Made by a program: the position numbers and the translations under genes. A stretch of 55,670 bases of DNA from the NCBI RefSeq assembly GCF_000956465.1, contig NZ_JYJA01000018.1, positions 1 to 55,670 on the forward strand, written 5' to 3'. This DNA is from Microbacterium trichothecenolyticum. Its GTDB lineage: Bacteria; Actinomycetota; Actinomycetes; Actinomycetales; Microbacteriaceae. Below the pieces are notes generated by a model that ran no database searches, was not told where the DNA came from, and saw only the letters and a program-made list of their open reading frames with translations. Below, in pieces: positions 1-8,248 of this stretch; position 1 is the stretch's first letter; each line of letters opens with the position of its first letter.

Positions 1-138
1 CCTACGATCGAGGCGTGCACGTGCTGGACCTGCTGGCGGCCGCTGCTGCCGCCGAGTCCCCCAACCTGTGGGGCGCGCTGGGGTGCGCGGGTCTACGGGT
101 GAGGCGTCGACGAGCGACGGATGCCGCCGCCTGGTGCG
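1..138. other. Window edge; possible 3' end of a plus-strand gene
   Basis: No complete gene is visible here. On the plus strand the frame starting at base 3 is open to a TGA at 189-191 and begins YDRGVHVLDLLAAAAAAE, which reads like real protein with GC-ending codons. Codon use becomes unlike the neighbours after about base 90, so the reading frame may not be genuine to its end. If it is real it would run into the 3' end of ribF from the opposite side. One copy of the recurrent 11-base word lies at 117-127. Confidence 0.25.
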
Positions 139-1110
139 TCACGTCAGTTCGCGGCGCACCCGCACGATGTCGTCGCTCATCTGCGCGATGAGCGGCCCGA
201 TCCCCTCGAACGCGACCATGCCGCGGATGCGGCCGACGAACTCGATCTCGACGACGTGTCCGTAGAGGTCGAGGTCGGTCTCGTCGAGCACATACGCCTC
301 GACCTGGCGCACCTTCACGTCATCGAAGGTGGGGTTCGTGCCGATGCTGATCGCAGCCGGGTACCGCACGCTGCTGCGCGGCTCGGATGCTCCGTCCCGA
401 GGCATGCCCTCGTCCACCAGCCATCCGGCGTAGACGCCCTCGGCGGGCACGAAGCCCTCGAGGTCGGCTGAGAGGTTCGCGGTCGGGAAGCCGAGCTCAC
501 GTCCGCGCTTGAGCCCGTGGACGACTTCGCCGCGGACCGAATGCGAGCGGCCGAGCAGACGCGTCGCGTCGGCGATCTCGCCGGCGTCGAGCAGCTCGCG
601 CACCCACGTCGACGAGACGCGGCGGCCGGCGTCGATCGCGCGCACGTCGTCGACGACATCGACCTCGAAGCCGAACTCAGGTCCGAGTTCGCGCAGCAGC
701 TCGGGGTTGCCGGCGCCGCCGCGGCCGAAGCGGAAGTCCGCACCGACCATCACGATCCGCACGCCCAAGGCGCCGACGAGGACGTGCTCGACGAACTCGC
801 GTGCACTCAGGTCGGCGAGTGTGCGATCGAAGGTGAGCATGAGCGTCGCGTCGACGCCCGCGTCCGCCAGAAGGCGGAGCTTCTGCTCGACGCCGACCAG
901 GCTGTCGGGGCAGATCTCGGGGCGCAGCAGCGCGAGCGGGTTGCGGTCGAACGTCACCGCGACGACGCGAGCACCGGAGGCCGCAGCATCCACGCGCGCC
1001 CGGTCGATGACCGCGCGATGGCCCGAGTGCACGCCGTCGAACTTGCCGATCGCGACGACGGAGGGACCGAAGCCCGCGGGCACCTCGCTCGGGTCCCGGA
1101 AGACGATCAC
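139..1110 (-). CDS. ribF: Bifunctional riboflavin kinase / FAD synthetase RibF
   Basis: This 323-residue protein makes FMN from riboflavin and ATP, then FAD from FMN and ATP, in the cytoplasm. The N-terminal adenylyltransferase half shows the nucleotide-binding segment IGKFDGVHSGH at residues 21-31. The C-terminal flavokinase half shows GFPTANL, the family's PTAN motif. I choose the GTG at 1108-1110 because it overlaps the TGA of the upstream gene in a GTGA arrangement typical of coupled translation. A longer frame up to 1326 exists, but its extra 72 residues are the shadow of that upstream gene. It is the last gene of the truB operon. Length is normal for the family. Confidence 0.96.
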   Translation of the reverse strand: MIVFRDPSEVPAGFGPSVVAIGKFDGVHSGHRAVIDRARVDAAASGARVVAVTFDRNPLALLRPEICPDSLVGVEQKLRLLADAGVDATLMLTFDRTLADLSAREFVEHVLVGALGVRIVMVGADFRFGRGGAGNPELLRELGPEFGFEVDVVDDVRAIDAGRRVSSTWVRELLDAGEIADATRLLGRSHSVRGEVVHGLKRGRELGFPTANLSADLEGFVPAEGVYAGWLVDEGMPRDGASEPRSSVRYPAAISIGTNPTFDDVKVRQVEAYVLDETDLDLYGHVVEIEFVGRIRGMVAFEGIGPLIAQMSDDIVRVRRELT

Positions 1111-1553
1111 GATGCGACCGCCGCCGGTGCGGGAGTCTGCGCCTCTGCGGCGGGGTGGTGGGTCGCGAGCCACCAGATGCCGAGGAACGGCAGCACGAGC
1201 GGGACGAACAGGTAGCCCATGCCGAACCACGACCACACCGTCGGGTGCGCGAAGAGCTCGGGCATGACGAGACTCAGGGTTCCGATGACCAGCACGCCGA
1301 CGAGCTCGAACACGATCGCCACCCACGCCACGACGTACCAGCCGCGGCGGCCCGCGAACACCAGCGCGAGCGTCGCCACGATGTACACGACGGCGGACAG
1401 CGCAGACAGCGTGTAGGCGACCGGCGCTTCGTCGAAGCGCTCGACGATCTGCACGAAGGACCGACCGGTGGCACCGAGGGCCATGATCGCGTAGACGATC
1501 ACGAGCACGCGGCCGATACCGGTCATGCGGGGGCGAGCGGAAGTGGTCGACAT
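1107..1553 (-). CDS. Small four-helix membrane protein, unknown function
   Basis: I do not recognise a family with certainty. The 148 residues hold four hydrophobic segments at about residues 15-36, 46-68, 72-94 and 110-131, with a short Ala/Pro-rich tail. The start is ATG at 1553, and the stop overlaps the ribF start by four bases, so the two are probably translated together. It lies 41 bases after another small four-helix membrane protein in the same operon; the two may be distant paralogues or partners. Small integral membrane proteins between truB and ribF look like a local actinobacterial addition, since neither enzyme needs one. Confidence 0.8.
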   Translation of the reverse strand: MSTTSARPRMTGIGRVLVIVYAIMALGATGRSFVQIVERFDEAPVAYTLSALSAVVYIVATLALVFAGRRGWYVVAWVAIVFELVGVLVIGTLSLVMPELFAHPTVWSWFGMGYLFVPLVLPFLGIWWLATHHPAAEAQTPAPAAVAS

Positions 1554-1594
1554 AACCAGACGAGTTTAGTTCGTGTCGCCGGGGCCCTGGCTTC

Positions 1595-1963
1595 TCAGGC
1601 GACCTGGACGGTCCAGATGACGTACATGCGCCACACCATCACCGCGATCGACAGCGCCGCGATCCCCATGATCACCGTGCTCCAGCGGCTGCGCTCGAGG
1701 AGCGCCCACGCGACGGCGGCGAACGGCAGCAGCACCGCCGAGACGAGATAGACCCAGAACTCGAGCAGGCTCCCCGACGGCGGGTTGCCCGTGAGCGGCG
1801 CGACGATCGCGATCACGACCTGCACCAGCAGCAGCAGCTCGACCAGCGCCAGCGAGCCGACCGTCCAGTCGCTGGGGCGACGACCCGCGAGGCCGGCGAT
1901 CACGCAGAACAGCCCGGCTGCGACGGCCACGGCGACCTGCGCGATCGTGAACCACAGGATCAT
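1595..1963 (-). CDS. Small four-helix membrane protein, unknown function
   Basis: The 122-residue product has four hydrophobic stretches, at about residues 2-24, 38-57, 67-90 and 94-113, and almost no soluble domain. No family is recognised. The ATG at 1963 overlaps the truB TGA in an ATGA junction (1960-1963), so its translation is very likely coupled to truB. The next gene downstream is another four-helix protein of similar size. It might be a subunit, anchor or toxin-like small protein, but nothing in the sequence decides this. Confidence 0.8.
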   Translation of the reverse strand: MILWFTIAQVAVAVAAGLFCVIAGLAGRRPSDWTVGSLALVELLLLVQVVIAIVAPLTGNPPSGSLLEFWVYLVSAVLLPFAAVAWALLERSRWSTVIMGIAALSIAVMVWRMYVIWTVQVA

Positions 1964-2847
1964 CGGGCGGCCTCCTCGGGCATGTTCATCGCGCTCTTCA
2001 CATCGGCGCCGCGGCGCTCGACGATGCCGACGAGCACGCCGTCCGGATCGATCGCGGCGGTCGGGTTCGCGGGCAGCCGCTCCGCGGCGCCCAGCAGCCG
2101 CTTGCCGTGGCGGAGGTCGCGCGCCTCGTCGGCGGTGACGTCGAACCGGCCGAGCACGGCGGTGGCCGCGTCCGCAGGGCCGCGCAGCGGGGCGTCGGCC
2201 AGCTCGTCGACGGCCGCGGCCTCCGCGACGTCGAACGGGCCGATGCGCGTGCGGCGCAGCGCCGTGAGGTGGCCGCCGACGCCGAGGGCGGCGCCGAGGT
2301 CGCGCGCGAGCGAGCGGATGTAGGTCCCGCTCGAGCAGTCGACGACCACGTCCAGGTCGACGGTGCCGGCGGACCGGCGCTCCGCGAGCACGTCGAACCG
2401 GGACACGGTGACCTCGCGGGCTGTGAGCTGCACGTCCTCCCCCGACCGTGCGAGGTCGTAGGCGCGGCGCCCGTCGACCTTGATCGCCGAGTAGGTGCTG
2501 GGCACCTGCGAGATGCGGCCGGTCAGGGCGGCGATGCCGCCGGAGATCCCCGCGGCATCGAGGGACGAGGCATCCGTCGTCGAGACCGTCTGGCCCTCCG
2601 CGTCGTCGGTGTCGGTCGCGACCCCGAGCCGGATCGTCGCCTCGTACGTCTTGTCGAGCCCGACCACGAAGGTCAGCAGACGCGTCGCGCCCTCGACGCC
2701 GAGCACCAGCAGGCCCGTCGCCATCGGGTCGAGCGTGCCGGCGTGGCCGATCTTGCGCGTGCCGAGCGCGCGCCGGGCACGCGCGACGACGTCGTGCGAG
2801 GTGATGCCGCCGGGCTTGTCGACCAGCAGGATTCCGGGTGCCGCCAT
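1960..2847 (-). CDS. truB: tRNA pseudouridine-55 synthase TruB
   Basis: TruB isomerises uridine 55 in the T-loop of nearly all tRNAs. The 295-residue protein opens with the typical GILLVDKPGGITSHD and carries the catalytic motif GHAGTLDP, with the catalytic aspartate at residue 40. The ATG at 2847 shares one base with the TGA of the upstream kinase gene (TGATG junction), which settles the start against a much longer open frame. In many bacteria truB follows rbfA directly; here a kinase gene and a convergent mutY-like gene separate them. The downstream start overlaps its stop by four bases. Confidence 0.97.
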   Translation of the reverse strand: MAAPGILLVDKPGGITSHDVVARARRALGTRKIGHAGTLDPMATGLLVLGVEGATRLLTFVVGLDKTYEATIRLGVATDTDDAEGQTVSTTDASSLDAAGISGGIAALTGRISQVPSTYSAIKVDGRRAYDLARSGEDVQLTAREVTVSRFDVLAERRSAGTVDLDVVVDCSSGTYIRSLARDLGAALGVGGHLTALRRTRIGPFDVAEAAAVDELADAPLRGPADAATAVLGRFDVTADEARDLRHGKRLLGAAERLPANPTAAIDPDGVLVGIVERRGADVKSAMNMPEEAAR

Positions 2848-3527
2848 CAGCTGCGCCCGACGATCCGGGGGTGTGCGAGGTCGGCGTTGTCGACGATGAC
2901 GGATGCTGCGTCCCGCGGGTGCGCCTCGTTCACGTAGATCTCCTGCCCCTGCCGGTAGCGCGCGTTCGAGGGTGCATCGGGGTCCGGATCCGAGCCGTCT
3001 CGGAGCGCCATGCGGGCGTATGCGACGTCGAAGGGGACATCGAGCCACACCGACCAGTCCCAGAGGTCCTGCAGCTCGGGACGGTTGAGGAAGATGCCGT
3101 CGACGACGAGCACCGCGTCGAGCGGAGCGGTGACCCATTGCGATTCGACGGAAGCGTCGCGCGCGACGTCGAATGCACTGAGCTGGAACCCGGTCGTGCC
3201 TGCGGTCTGCGCGCCGTCGCGGAACGGGTCGATGAGCACGCGGCGGAACGTGGCGTAGTCGTACGAGTCCCGGTAGAAGCCATCCGGGCTGCGCCGTCCG
3301 CGCGCGTACCGTTCGGCGCGGGGGCGATGGAAGCCGTCGATCCCCGCGCGGAACACGGCGTCGCCGGTCTCGGCGAAGACCTCGGCCAGGCCGTCGGCGA
3401 ACACCGTCTTGCCCGCGCCGTCGAGTCCGTCGATCGCCACGATCACCCGGCCGGCGGGGTACCGCCGCCGCACGCGGTCGCGCAGCTCGCGCCACAGCGT
3501 CGTGGTCGGGGTGACGGGCAGGCGCAT
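2847..3527 (-). CDS. Uridine kinase-like P-loop kinase
   Basis: The 226-residue protein is a P-loop kinase of the uridine/phosphoribulokinase type, with a Walker A GLDGAGKT at residues 34-41 and the downstream GIDGFHRPR element that in this family contacts substrate. The likely reaction is phosphorylation of a nucleoside or other small hydroxylated compound; the true substrate is not shown by the sequence. The ATG at 3527 is preceded by TAGGCT and six bases with no Shine-Dalgarno sequence, so the mRNA is probably leaderless and this is the first gene of the truB-ribF operon. A standalone uridine kinase for salvage is the simplest reading. Confidence 0.8.
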   Translation of the reverse strand: MRLPVTPTTTLWRELRDRVRRRYPAGRVIVAIDGLDGAGKTVFADGLAEVFAETGDAVFRAGIDGFHRPRAERYARGRRSPDGFYRDSYDYATFRRVLIDPFRDGAQTAGTTGFQLSAFDVARDASVESQWVTAPLDAVLVVDGIFLNRPELQDLWDWSVWLDVPFDVAYARMALRDGSDPDPDAPSNARYRQGQEIYVNEAHPRDAASVIVDNADLAHPRIVGRS

Positions 3528-3533
3528 GCCTCA

Positions 3534-3578
3534 AGCCTACGGCGCGCAGGCACCGCGCCTCGTCCGGACGCCTACGCT
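3534..3578. promoter_or_regulatory. Divergent leaderless promoters, kinase-truB-ribF operon and mutY-like gene
   Basis: The 58 bases between the two divergent starts hold two outward-facing -10 hexamers. TAGGCT lies on the minus strand at 3534-3539, six bases before the ATG at 3527. TACGCT lies on the plus strand at 3573-3578, seven bases before the ATG at 3586. Neither start has a Shine-Dalgarno sequence. Confidence 0.6.
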
Positions 3579-3585
3579 GGATGGC

Positions 3586-4452
3586 ATGCCCGACCTCGCC
3601 GCTCCCCTGGTCGAGTGGTATCGGGCGAACGCGCGCGACCTGCCGTGGCGGCGGGCCGGATTCGGGCCCTGGGGCGTGCTCGTGAGCGAGTTCATGCTGC
3701 AGCAGACGCCCGTGAATCGGGTGATCCCTCATCTCGAGGCGTGGCTCACGCGATGGCCGACGCCCACCGACCTCGCCGCCGCCGCCCCCGCCGACGCGGT
3801 GCGTCAGTGGGCGAACCTGGGGTACCCGCGCCGGGCGCTGTGGCTGCACCGCGCTGCGGTGGAGATCCGCGACCGCCACGACGGCGTCGTCCCGCGCGAC
3901 GTGGACGCGCTGCTCGCGCTGACCGGCATCGGCGACTACACCGCCCGGGCCGTAGCGGTCTTCGCCTATGGCGACCGGCATCCCGTCGTCGACACGAACA
4001 CGCGAAGGGTGCTTGCCCGCGTCATCGACGGCAGGTCGCAGCCGGGTCCTCCCTCACGTCGCGACCTCCGGGCGATGGAGGCGATCCTGCCCGTGGACCG
4101 CACGACGGCCGCCGTCGTGAACGCGGCGACGATGGAGCTCGGCGCGACGGTCTGCACCGCGCGCGTTCCGCGCTGCGAGGTGTGCCCTCTCACCGACCGG
4201 TGCGCCTGGCTCGCCGCCGGCCGGCCCGACACCGGCGACGAGCGCCGCAAGCAGGCGCGGTACGAGGGCAGCGACCGGCAGGCGCGCGGCGCGGTGCTCA
4301 AGGCGCTGAGGGATGCTGCGACCCACGCGGTGCCTCTGGCCGAAGTCGTGCCGGACTGGCCTGACAGGCTGCAGCGCGACCGCGCCATCGACTCGCTCAT
4401 CGCGGACGGACTCGCCGAGGCGGTCGACGGGTTGCTGCGCCTCCCGGTCTGA
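3586..4452 (+). CDS. mutY: A/G-specific adenine glycosylase, MutY-like, short form
   Basis: This DNA repair glycosylase removes adenine mispaired with 8-oxoguanine. The 288 residues show the catalytic glutamate at position 35 in SEFMLQQTPV, a helix-hairpin-helix with LTGIGDYTARAV at about 112-123, the catalytic aspartate at 136 in VVDTNTRR, and the four cluster cysteines 190, 197, 200 and 206 (C-x6-C-x2-C-x5-C) for a [4Fe-4S] cluster. The C-terminal MutT-like domain that reads 8-oxoguanine in E. coli MutY is missing or much reduced, which is common in short actinobacterial forms. The ATG at 3586 has TACGCT seven bases upstream and no Shine-Dalgarno. The gene points against the surrounding operon and ends at a shared terminator. 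Confidence 0.88.
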   Translation: MPDLAAPLVEWYRANARDLPWRRAGFGPWGVLVSEFMLQQTPVNRVIPHLEAWLTRWPTPTDLAAAAPADAVRQWANLGYPRRALWLHRAAVEIRDRHDGVVPRDVDALLALTGIGDYTARAVAVFAYGDRHPVVDTNTRRVLARVIDGRSQPGPPSRRDLRAMEAILPVDRTTAAVVNAATMELGATVCTARVPRCEVCPLTDRCAWLAAGRPDTGDERRKQARYEGSDRQARGAVLKALRDAATHAVPLAEVVPDWPDRLQRDRAIDSLIADGLAEAVDGLLRLPV

Positions 4453-4469
4453 GCGACGCACCCGCATAC

Positions 4470-4510
4470 GCAGAACGCCGCGACCGATCATGTCGGTCGC
4501 GGCGTTCTGC
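4470..4510. terminator. Bidirectional terminator between mutY-like gene and rbfA
   Basis: A perfect 18-base-pair inverted repeat (arms 4470-4487 and 4493-4510, loop TCATG) sits between two convergent genes. It has no clear T-tract on either side, as is usual for actinobacterial terminators. It would stop transcription from mutY and from the nusA-infB-rbfA unit, so truB and ribF must depend on their own promoter. Confidence 0.85.
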
Positions 4511-4526
4511 GTGCGCTGTGGCGCGC

Positions 4527-4961
4527 TTACTCGTCTTCGTCGAGTTCGCGCGGCTTGAGGTACGGGTCGGCGTCGCCGGCGTACGTGGCCGAGGCCGCAA
4601 GGCCCGCCACCGCCGCATCCCGCTCCTGCGCCTCACGGAGCAGGTCGGCGATGTGGCCGGCGTTCTCGGGGATCGCGTCGGGGATGAACTCGAGCGACGG
4701 GGTGAGGCGCACGTTGAGGTGCTTGCCCACCTCGGAGCGCAGCATCCCGGTCGCCGCCTTGAGCGCCTTGGCGGAATCCTCGCGCTCCTCGGCAGAACCC
4801 AGCACCGTGTAGAACACGGACGCGTGCTGCAGGTCACCCGTGACGCGCACGTCGGTGATGGTGACGAAGCCCAGGCGCGGGTCGCGCAGACCCTTCTCGA
4901 GCCTCTCGGCCAGGATCACGCGGATGCGGTCGCCCAGACGGGCCTGACGTTCCGAAGACAT
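4527..4961 (-). CDS. rbfA: 30S ribosome-binding factor RbfA
   Basis: RbfA helps mature the 16S rRNA 5' end and the 30S subunit, mainly at low temperature. The 144-residue protein has the usual opening (ARLGDRIRVILAERL), the single KH-like fold typical of the family, and the conserved DVRVTGDLQHASVFYTVLG segment at about residues 38-56. Its last residues are acidic. The ATG at 4961 is preceded by a strong AAGGAG. It follows infB with a hairpin between them, and is the last gene of this transcript because a bidirectional terminator lies directly downstream. Confidence 0.95.
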   Translation of the reverse strand: MSSERQARLGDRIRVILAERLEKGLRDPRLGFVTITDVRVTGDLQHASVFYTVLGSAEEREDSAKALKAATGMLRSEVGKHLNVRLTPSLEFIPDAIPENAGHIADLLREAQERDAAVAGLAASATYAGDADPYLKPRELDEDE

Positions 4962-4980
4962 GATGATGCTCCTTTCGAAG

Positions 4981-5018
4981 CGTGAGGGACGCCCTGACGG
5001 ATCAGGACGCCCCTCACG
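4981..5018 (-). terminator. Intercistronic hairpin between infB and rbfA
   Basis: A 17-base imperfect inverted repeat (15 of 17 positions pair, loop CGGA on the plus strand) fills the 66-base gap after the infB stop. There is no U-tract, and rbfA has its own Shine-Dalgarno after it. It may be a partial terminator, an RNA-processing site or a 3' stability hairpin that sets the infB to rbfA ratio. Confidence 0.6.
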
Positions 5019-5027
5019 TTGCGCTAC

Positions 5028-7871
5028 TTACGCGCGGGGCTTCTCGACCATCTCGGTGGTCTCGATCTCGTCGCCCACCTGGATGTCGTTGTACTTGCCG
5101 AGGCCGATACCGCACTCGAAGTCCGTCCGGACCTCGGTGACGTCGTCCTTGAAACGGCGCAGCGACTCGATCGCCAGGCCGTCCGCGAGGACCACACCGT
5201 CGCGGATGACGCGCGCCTTGGCGTTGCGCGTGATCGTTCCGGAGCGGACGATGACACCGGCGATGTTGCCGAACTTGGAAGAGCGGAACACCTCCCGGAT
5301 CTCGGCCACACCCGACTGGACCTCTTCGTACTCCGGCTTGAGCAGGCCCTTGAGCGACTGCTCGACGTCGTCGATCGCGTTGTAGATGACCGAGTAGAAC
5401 CGGACATCCACACCCTCACGGGCGGCGCGCTCGCGCGCCTTCGTGTCGGGACGGACGTTGAAGCCGATGACGATCGCGTTGTCGATCGTCGCGAGGTTGA
5501 TGTCGGACTCGGTGATCGCACCGACACCGCGGTGGATGATGCGCAGCTGCACCGAGTCGTCGACCTCGATCTTGAGGAGCGACTCCTCGAGCGCCTCGAC
5601 GGCACCCGACACGTCGCCCTTGATGATGAGGTTGAGCGACTCGACCTTGCCCTCTTCGAGCGCACGCGTGAAGTCCTCGAGCGAGATGCGCTTGCGGGCC
5701 TTGGCCAGCTGCGCGTTGCGCTCGGCGGCCTCGCGCTTCTCGGCGATCTGACGCGCGGTGCGGTCCTCCTCGGTCACGATGAACGTGTCGCCGGCTCGCG
5801 GCACCGAGTTGAGACCCTGCACCTGTACCGGACGCGAGGGGTAGGCCTCGGCGACCGGGTCGCCGTTCTCGTCCGCCATGGCCCGGACGCGGCCGTAGGC
5901 CGTGCCCGCGACGATCGCGTCTCCGACGCGCAGCGTTCCGGACTGGATGAGCACCGTGGCCACCGAGCCGCGGCCCTTGTCGAGCTTGGCCTCGATCGCG
6001 ACACCGCGCGCATCCTTGTTCGGATTGGCCGTGAGGTCCAGACCCGCGTCGGCGGTCAGCAGCACCGCGTCGAGGAGGTCCTGGATGCCGGTGCCCTGAC
6101 GGGCCGACACGTCGACGAACATGACGTCGCCGCCGTACTCCTCGGCCACCAGGCCGTACTCGGTGAGCTGCTGGCGCACCTTGGCCGGATTGGCGTCGGG
6201 CTTGTCGACCTTGTTCACCGCGACCACGATCGGGACGTTGGCCGCCTGCGCGTGGTTCAGGGCCTCGACCGTCTGCGGCATGATGCCGTCGTCGGCCGCG
6301 ACCACGAGGATCGCGAGGTCGGTCACCTGCGCACCACGGGCACGCATGGCGGTGAACGCCTCGTGACCCGGGGTGTCGATGAAGGTGATCGCGCGCTCGA
6401 TGCCCTCGTGCTCGGTCCACACCTGGTACGCACCGATGTGCTGCGTGATGCCGCCGGCCTCGCCCGCGACCACGTTGGTCTGGCGGATGGCGTCGAGCAG
6501 TCGCGTCTTACCGTGATCGACGTGACCCATGACGGTCACGACCGGAGGCCGGATCTCGAGGTCTTCCTCGTTCTCCGCCTCCAGCTCGGCCTCGAGGTCG
6601 AGACCGAAGCCCTCGAGGAGCTCCTTGTCCTCGTCCTCGGGCGAGACCATCTGGATCTTGTAGCCGAGCTCGGCGCCGAGCACCTCGAACGTCGCCTCGT
6701 CCAGCGACTCGGTGGCCGTGGCCATCTCGCCCAGGTTGAAGAGGATCGTGACGAGCGTGCCGGGCTGCACGGTGTAGCCGCGCAGGGCCTCGAGCTTGTC
6801 GGCGAAGTCGGCGATCGATGCGCCGCGACGCAGGCGGATGATCTCGCCGTTGCCCTTCGAGACGTTGACGCCGCCGACGACCGGCGCCGACCGCATCTCG
6901 AATTCCTGGCGCTTCGCCCGACGCGACTTGCGCTGCTTCGACTTGCCGCCGCCCTTGCCGAAGGCACCTGCGGTACCACCGCCAGGACCACGGCCGCGAC
7001 CGCCGCCGCCACCGGGACGACCGGCGAAGCCGCCGGGTGCGCCCGCACCGGGCGCGCCGCCGGGACGCTGGAAGTCGCCGCCACCGGCACCGCCGGGACG
7101 ACCGGGGCCGCCGGGACGCTGCTGGAACGGAGCGCCGGGACGACCGCCGCCACCGGGACGACCACCACCACCGGGACGCGGAGCGCCGGGACGGGGGGCA
7201 CCCGGGCGCGGAGCCTGGGGACGCGGGATGTTGCCGGGGCTCGGGCGCTGGCCCATGCCCTGCGCCGACGCGAAGGGGTTGTTGCCCGGACGCGGGCCGG
7301 CGGGACGCTGGCCCATGCCCTGCGAGGACGCGAAGGGGTTGTTGCCGGGGCGCGGGGTGCCACCCGGACGCGGCGGCTGCGGCGTCGCGGCGGCAGGGCC
7401 GGGCTTGGGTGCACCGGGCGCGGCCGGAGCCTCCGGCGCCGTGGCGGCGGGAGCAGCCTTGGCGGCAGGCGCGGCGGGAGCCGGTGCCGTCGGGGCCTTC
7501 GCGGCGGGAGCCGCAGGGGCAGCGGCCGCCGGAGCGGACTTGGAGGCCGCAGCCGCAGGGGCAGCCGGAGCGGCCGGACGCGCCGGACCGGGCTTCACAG
7601 CCGGGCCGGGACGACCCGCGGGTGCGCCGGGCTTCGCCGCCGGCGCGGCGGGTGACCCGGCAGCGGGCTTCGCCGCCGCGGGCGCCGCGTCAGCGGACTT
7701 GGCCGCGCCGTCGGCTTCGAGCGCAGCACGGAGCTTCCGCGCTACGGGGGGTTCGATGGTGGACGAGGGGCTCTTGACGTATTCGCCGAGCGCCTTCAGC
7801 TTCTCGAGCGCGACCTTGCTGTCGACGCCGAGCTCGGAAGCGATCTCGTGCACGCGTGGTTTGGCAGCCAC
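5028..7871 (-). CDS. infB: Translation initiation factor IF-2
   Basis: IF-2 is the GTPase that places fMet-tRNA on the 30S subunit. The 947-residue protein has an N-terminal helical module (residues 1-50), a long Ala/Pro/Gly-rich linker to about residue 320, and then the G domain with [10 protein letters not shown] near 447, DTPGHE near 497 and NKVDK near 552, followed by domains that bind initiator tRNA. The linker contains a 20-residue tandem repeat. The GTG start at 7871 has GGAG five bases upstream, and that site is partly inside a perfect hairpin. Length fits actinobacterial IF-2. It follows ylxR by 91 bases in the nusA cluster. Confidence 0.98.
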   Translation of the reverse strand: MAAKPRVHEIASELGVDSKVALEKLKALGEYVKSPSSTIEPPVARKLRAALEADGAAKSADAAPAAAKPAAGSPAAPAAKPGAPAGRPGPAVKPGPARPAAPAAPAAAASKSAPAAAAPAAPAAKAPTAPAPAAPAAKAAPAATAPEAPAAPGAPKPGPAAATPQPPRPGGTPRPGNNPFASSQGMGQRPAGPRPGNNPFASAQGMGQRPSPGNIPRPQAPRPGAPRPGAPRPGGGGRPGGGGRPGAPFQQRPGGPGRPGGAGGGDFQRPGGAPGAGAPGGFAGRPGGGGGRGRGPGGGTAGAFGKGGGKSKQRKSRRAKRQEFEMRSAPVVGGVNVSKGNGEIIRLRRGASIADFADKLEALRGYTVQPGTLVTILFNLGEMATATESLDEATFEVLGAELGYKIQMVSPEDEDKELLEGFGLDLEAELEAENEEDLEIRPPVVTVMGHVDHGKTRLLDAIRQTNVVAGEAGGITQHIGAYQVWTEHEGIERAITFIDTPGHEAFTAMRARGAQVTDLAILVVAADDGIMPQTVEALNHAQAANVPIVVAVNKVDKPDANPAKVRQQLTEYGLVAEEYGGDVMFVDVSARQGTGIQDLLDAVLLTADAGLDLTANPNKDARGVAIEAKLDKGRGSVATVLIQSGTLRVGDAIVAGTAYGRVRAMADENGDPVAEAYPSRPVQVQGLNSVPRAGDTFIVTEEDRTARQIAEKREAAERNAQLAKARKRISLEDFTRALEEGKVESLNLIIKGDVSGAVEALEESLLKIEVDDSVQLRIIHRGVGAITESDINLATIDNAIVIGFNVRPDTKARERAAREGVDVRFYSVIYNAIDDVEQSLKGLLKPEYEEVQSGVAEIREVFRSSKFGNIAGVIVRSGTITRNAKARVIRDGVVLADGLAIESLRRFKDDVTEVRTDFECGIGLGKYNDIQVGDEIETTEMVEKPRA
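7246..7356 (-). repeat. 60-base tandem repeat inside infB
   Basis: Two near-identical copies with a 60-base period (7246-7296 and 7306-7356, only a few substitutions) encode a 20-residue repeat built on PGNNPFAS and QGMGQRP in the disordered linker of IF-2. Such repeats can expand or contract by slippage without breaking the frame. Confidence 0.85.
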
Positions 7872-7878
7872 AAATTCT

Positions 7879-7902
7879 CCTGTCTGGGTCCACCCAGACA
7901 GG
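7879..7902 (-). promoter_or_regulatory. Perfect hairpin overlapping the infB ribosome-binding site
   Basis: In the mRNA sense an 11-base-pair perfect stem (arms 7892-7902 and 7879-7889, two bases between) ends with CAGG, directly followed by AGAATTT and the GTG start. Half of the infB Shine-Dalgarno (AGGAG) therefore lies in the stem. This could reduce or regulate infB translation, or act as a partial terminator after ylxR. Confidence 0.6.
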
Positions 7903-7962
7903 GCAGACCGTTATTGGCGGACGGGTCTCATTTCGAGCCGTTCACTTTGTTTCCATAGCCGT

Positions 7963-8214
7963 TCAGCCTTTTCGCTGGATGTGCTCTTCAATGGTCTGCG
8001 TGTCAAGCGGGCCTGACACACGCAATGCCCGCACGAAGGCGCGGCGCCGGATGGCGGCATCCACGCACTCCGGCGTCTCGTGCACCCACGCGCCTCGTCC
8101 GGGCATCGATGCACGCTCGTCGACGACGAGGTGGGAATCGATGGCGACCACCCTGAGGAGGGTGGTCCGGAGAGCACGCGTGCGGCATCCGACGCACGTT
8201 CGTACAGCGTCCAT
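7963..8214 (-). CDS. ylxR: YlxR family RNA-binding protein (DUF448)
   Basis: This 83-residue protein belongs to the YlxR family, found between nusA and infB in many bacteria. It carries the signature TCVGCR at residues 6-11 and the GRGAWVH segment near 50-56, which form the basic RNA-binding face. Family members have been linked to RNase P binding and to transcription of many genes. A longer frame to 8397 exists, but its start would lie inside nusA, so I take the ATG at 8214, 34 bases after the nusA stop. Context and size fit exactly. Confidence 0.9.
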   Translation of the reverse strand: MDAVRTCVGCRTRALRTTLLRVVAIDSHLVVDERASMPGRGAWVHETPECVDAAIRRRAFVRALRVSGPLDTQTIEEHIQRKG

Positions 8215-8248
8215 GTTACACCCCGGGGCTGGGAGCCAGCGCCGCGGG

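Noticed and set aside
1960..3981. 673-codon frame that would give TruB a 378-residue N-terminal extension
   Set aside because: The extension is Arg/Pro-rich and antisense or out of frame to the kinase and mutY-like genes. The TGATG junction fixes the truB start at 2847.
2838..4364. 508-codon plus-strand frame over the kinase and mutY region
   Set aside because: It shares no motif with known proteins, is out of frame with mutY, and is rich in Arg/Ala/Pro as expected of shadows.
4470..4510. 18-base perfect palindrome considered as an operator
   Set aside because: It lies between two convergent genes, far from any start, so a bidirectional terminator explains it better.
5019..7655. 878-codon open frame on the plus strand opposite infB
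   Set aside because: It is the mirror of infB in a very GC-rich genome: low-complexity Arg/Thr/Gly runs, no recognisable domain, and no promoter or ribosome-binding site.
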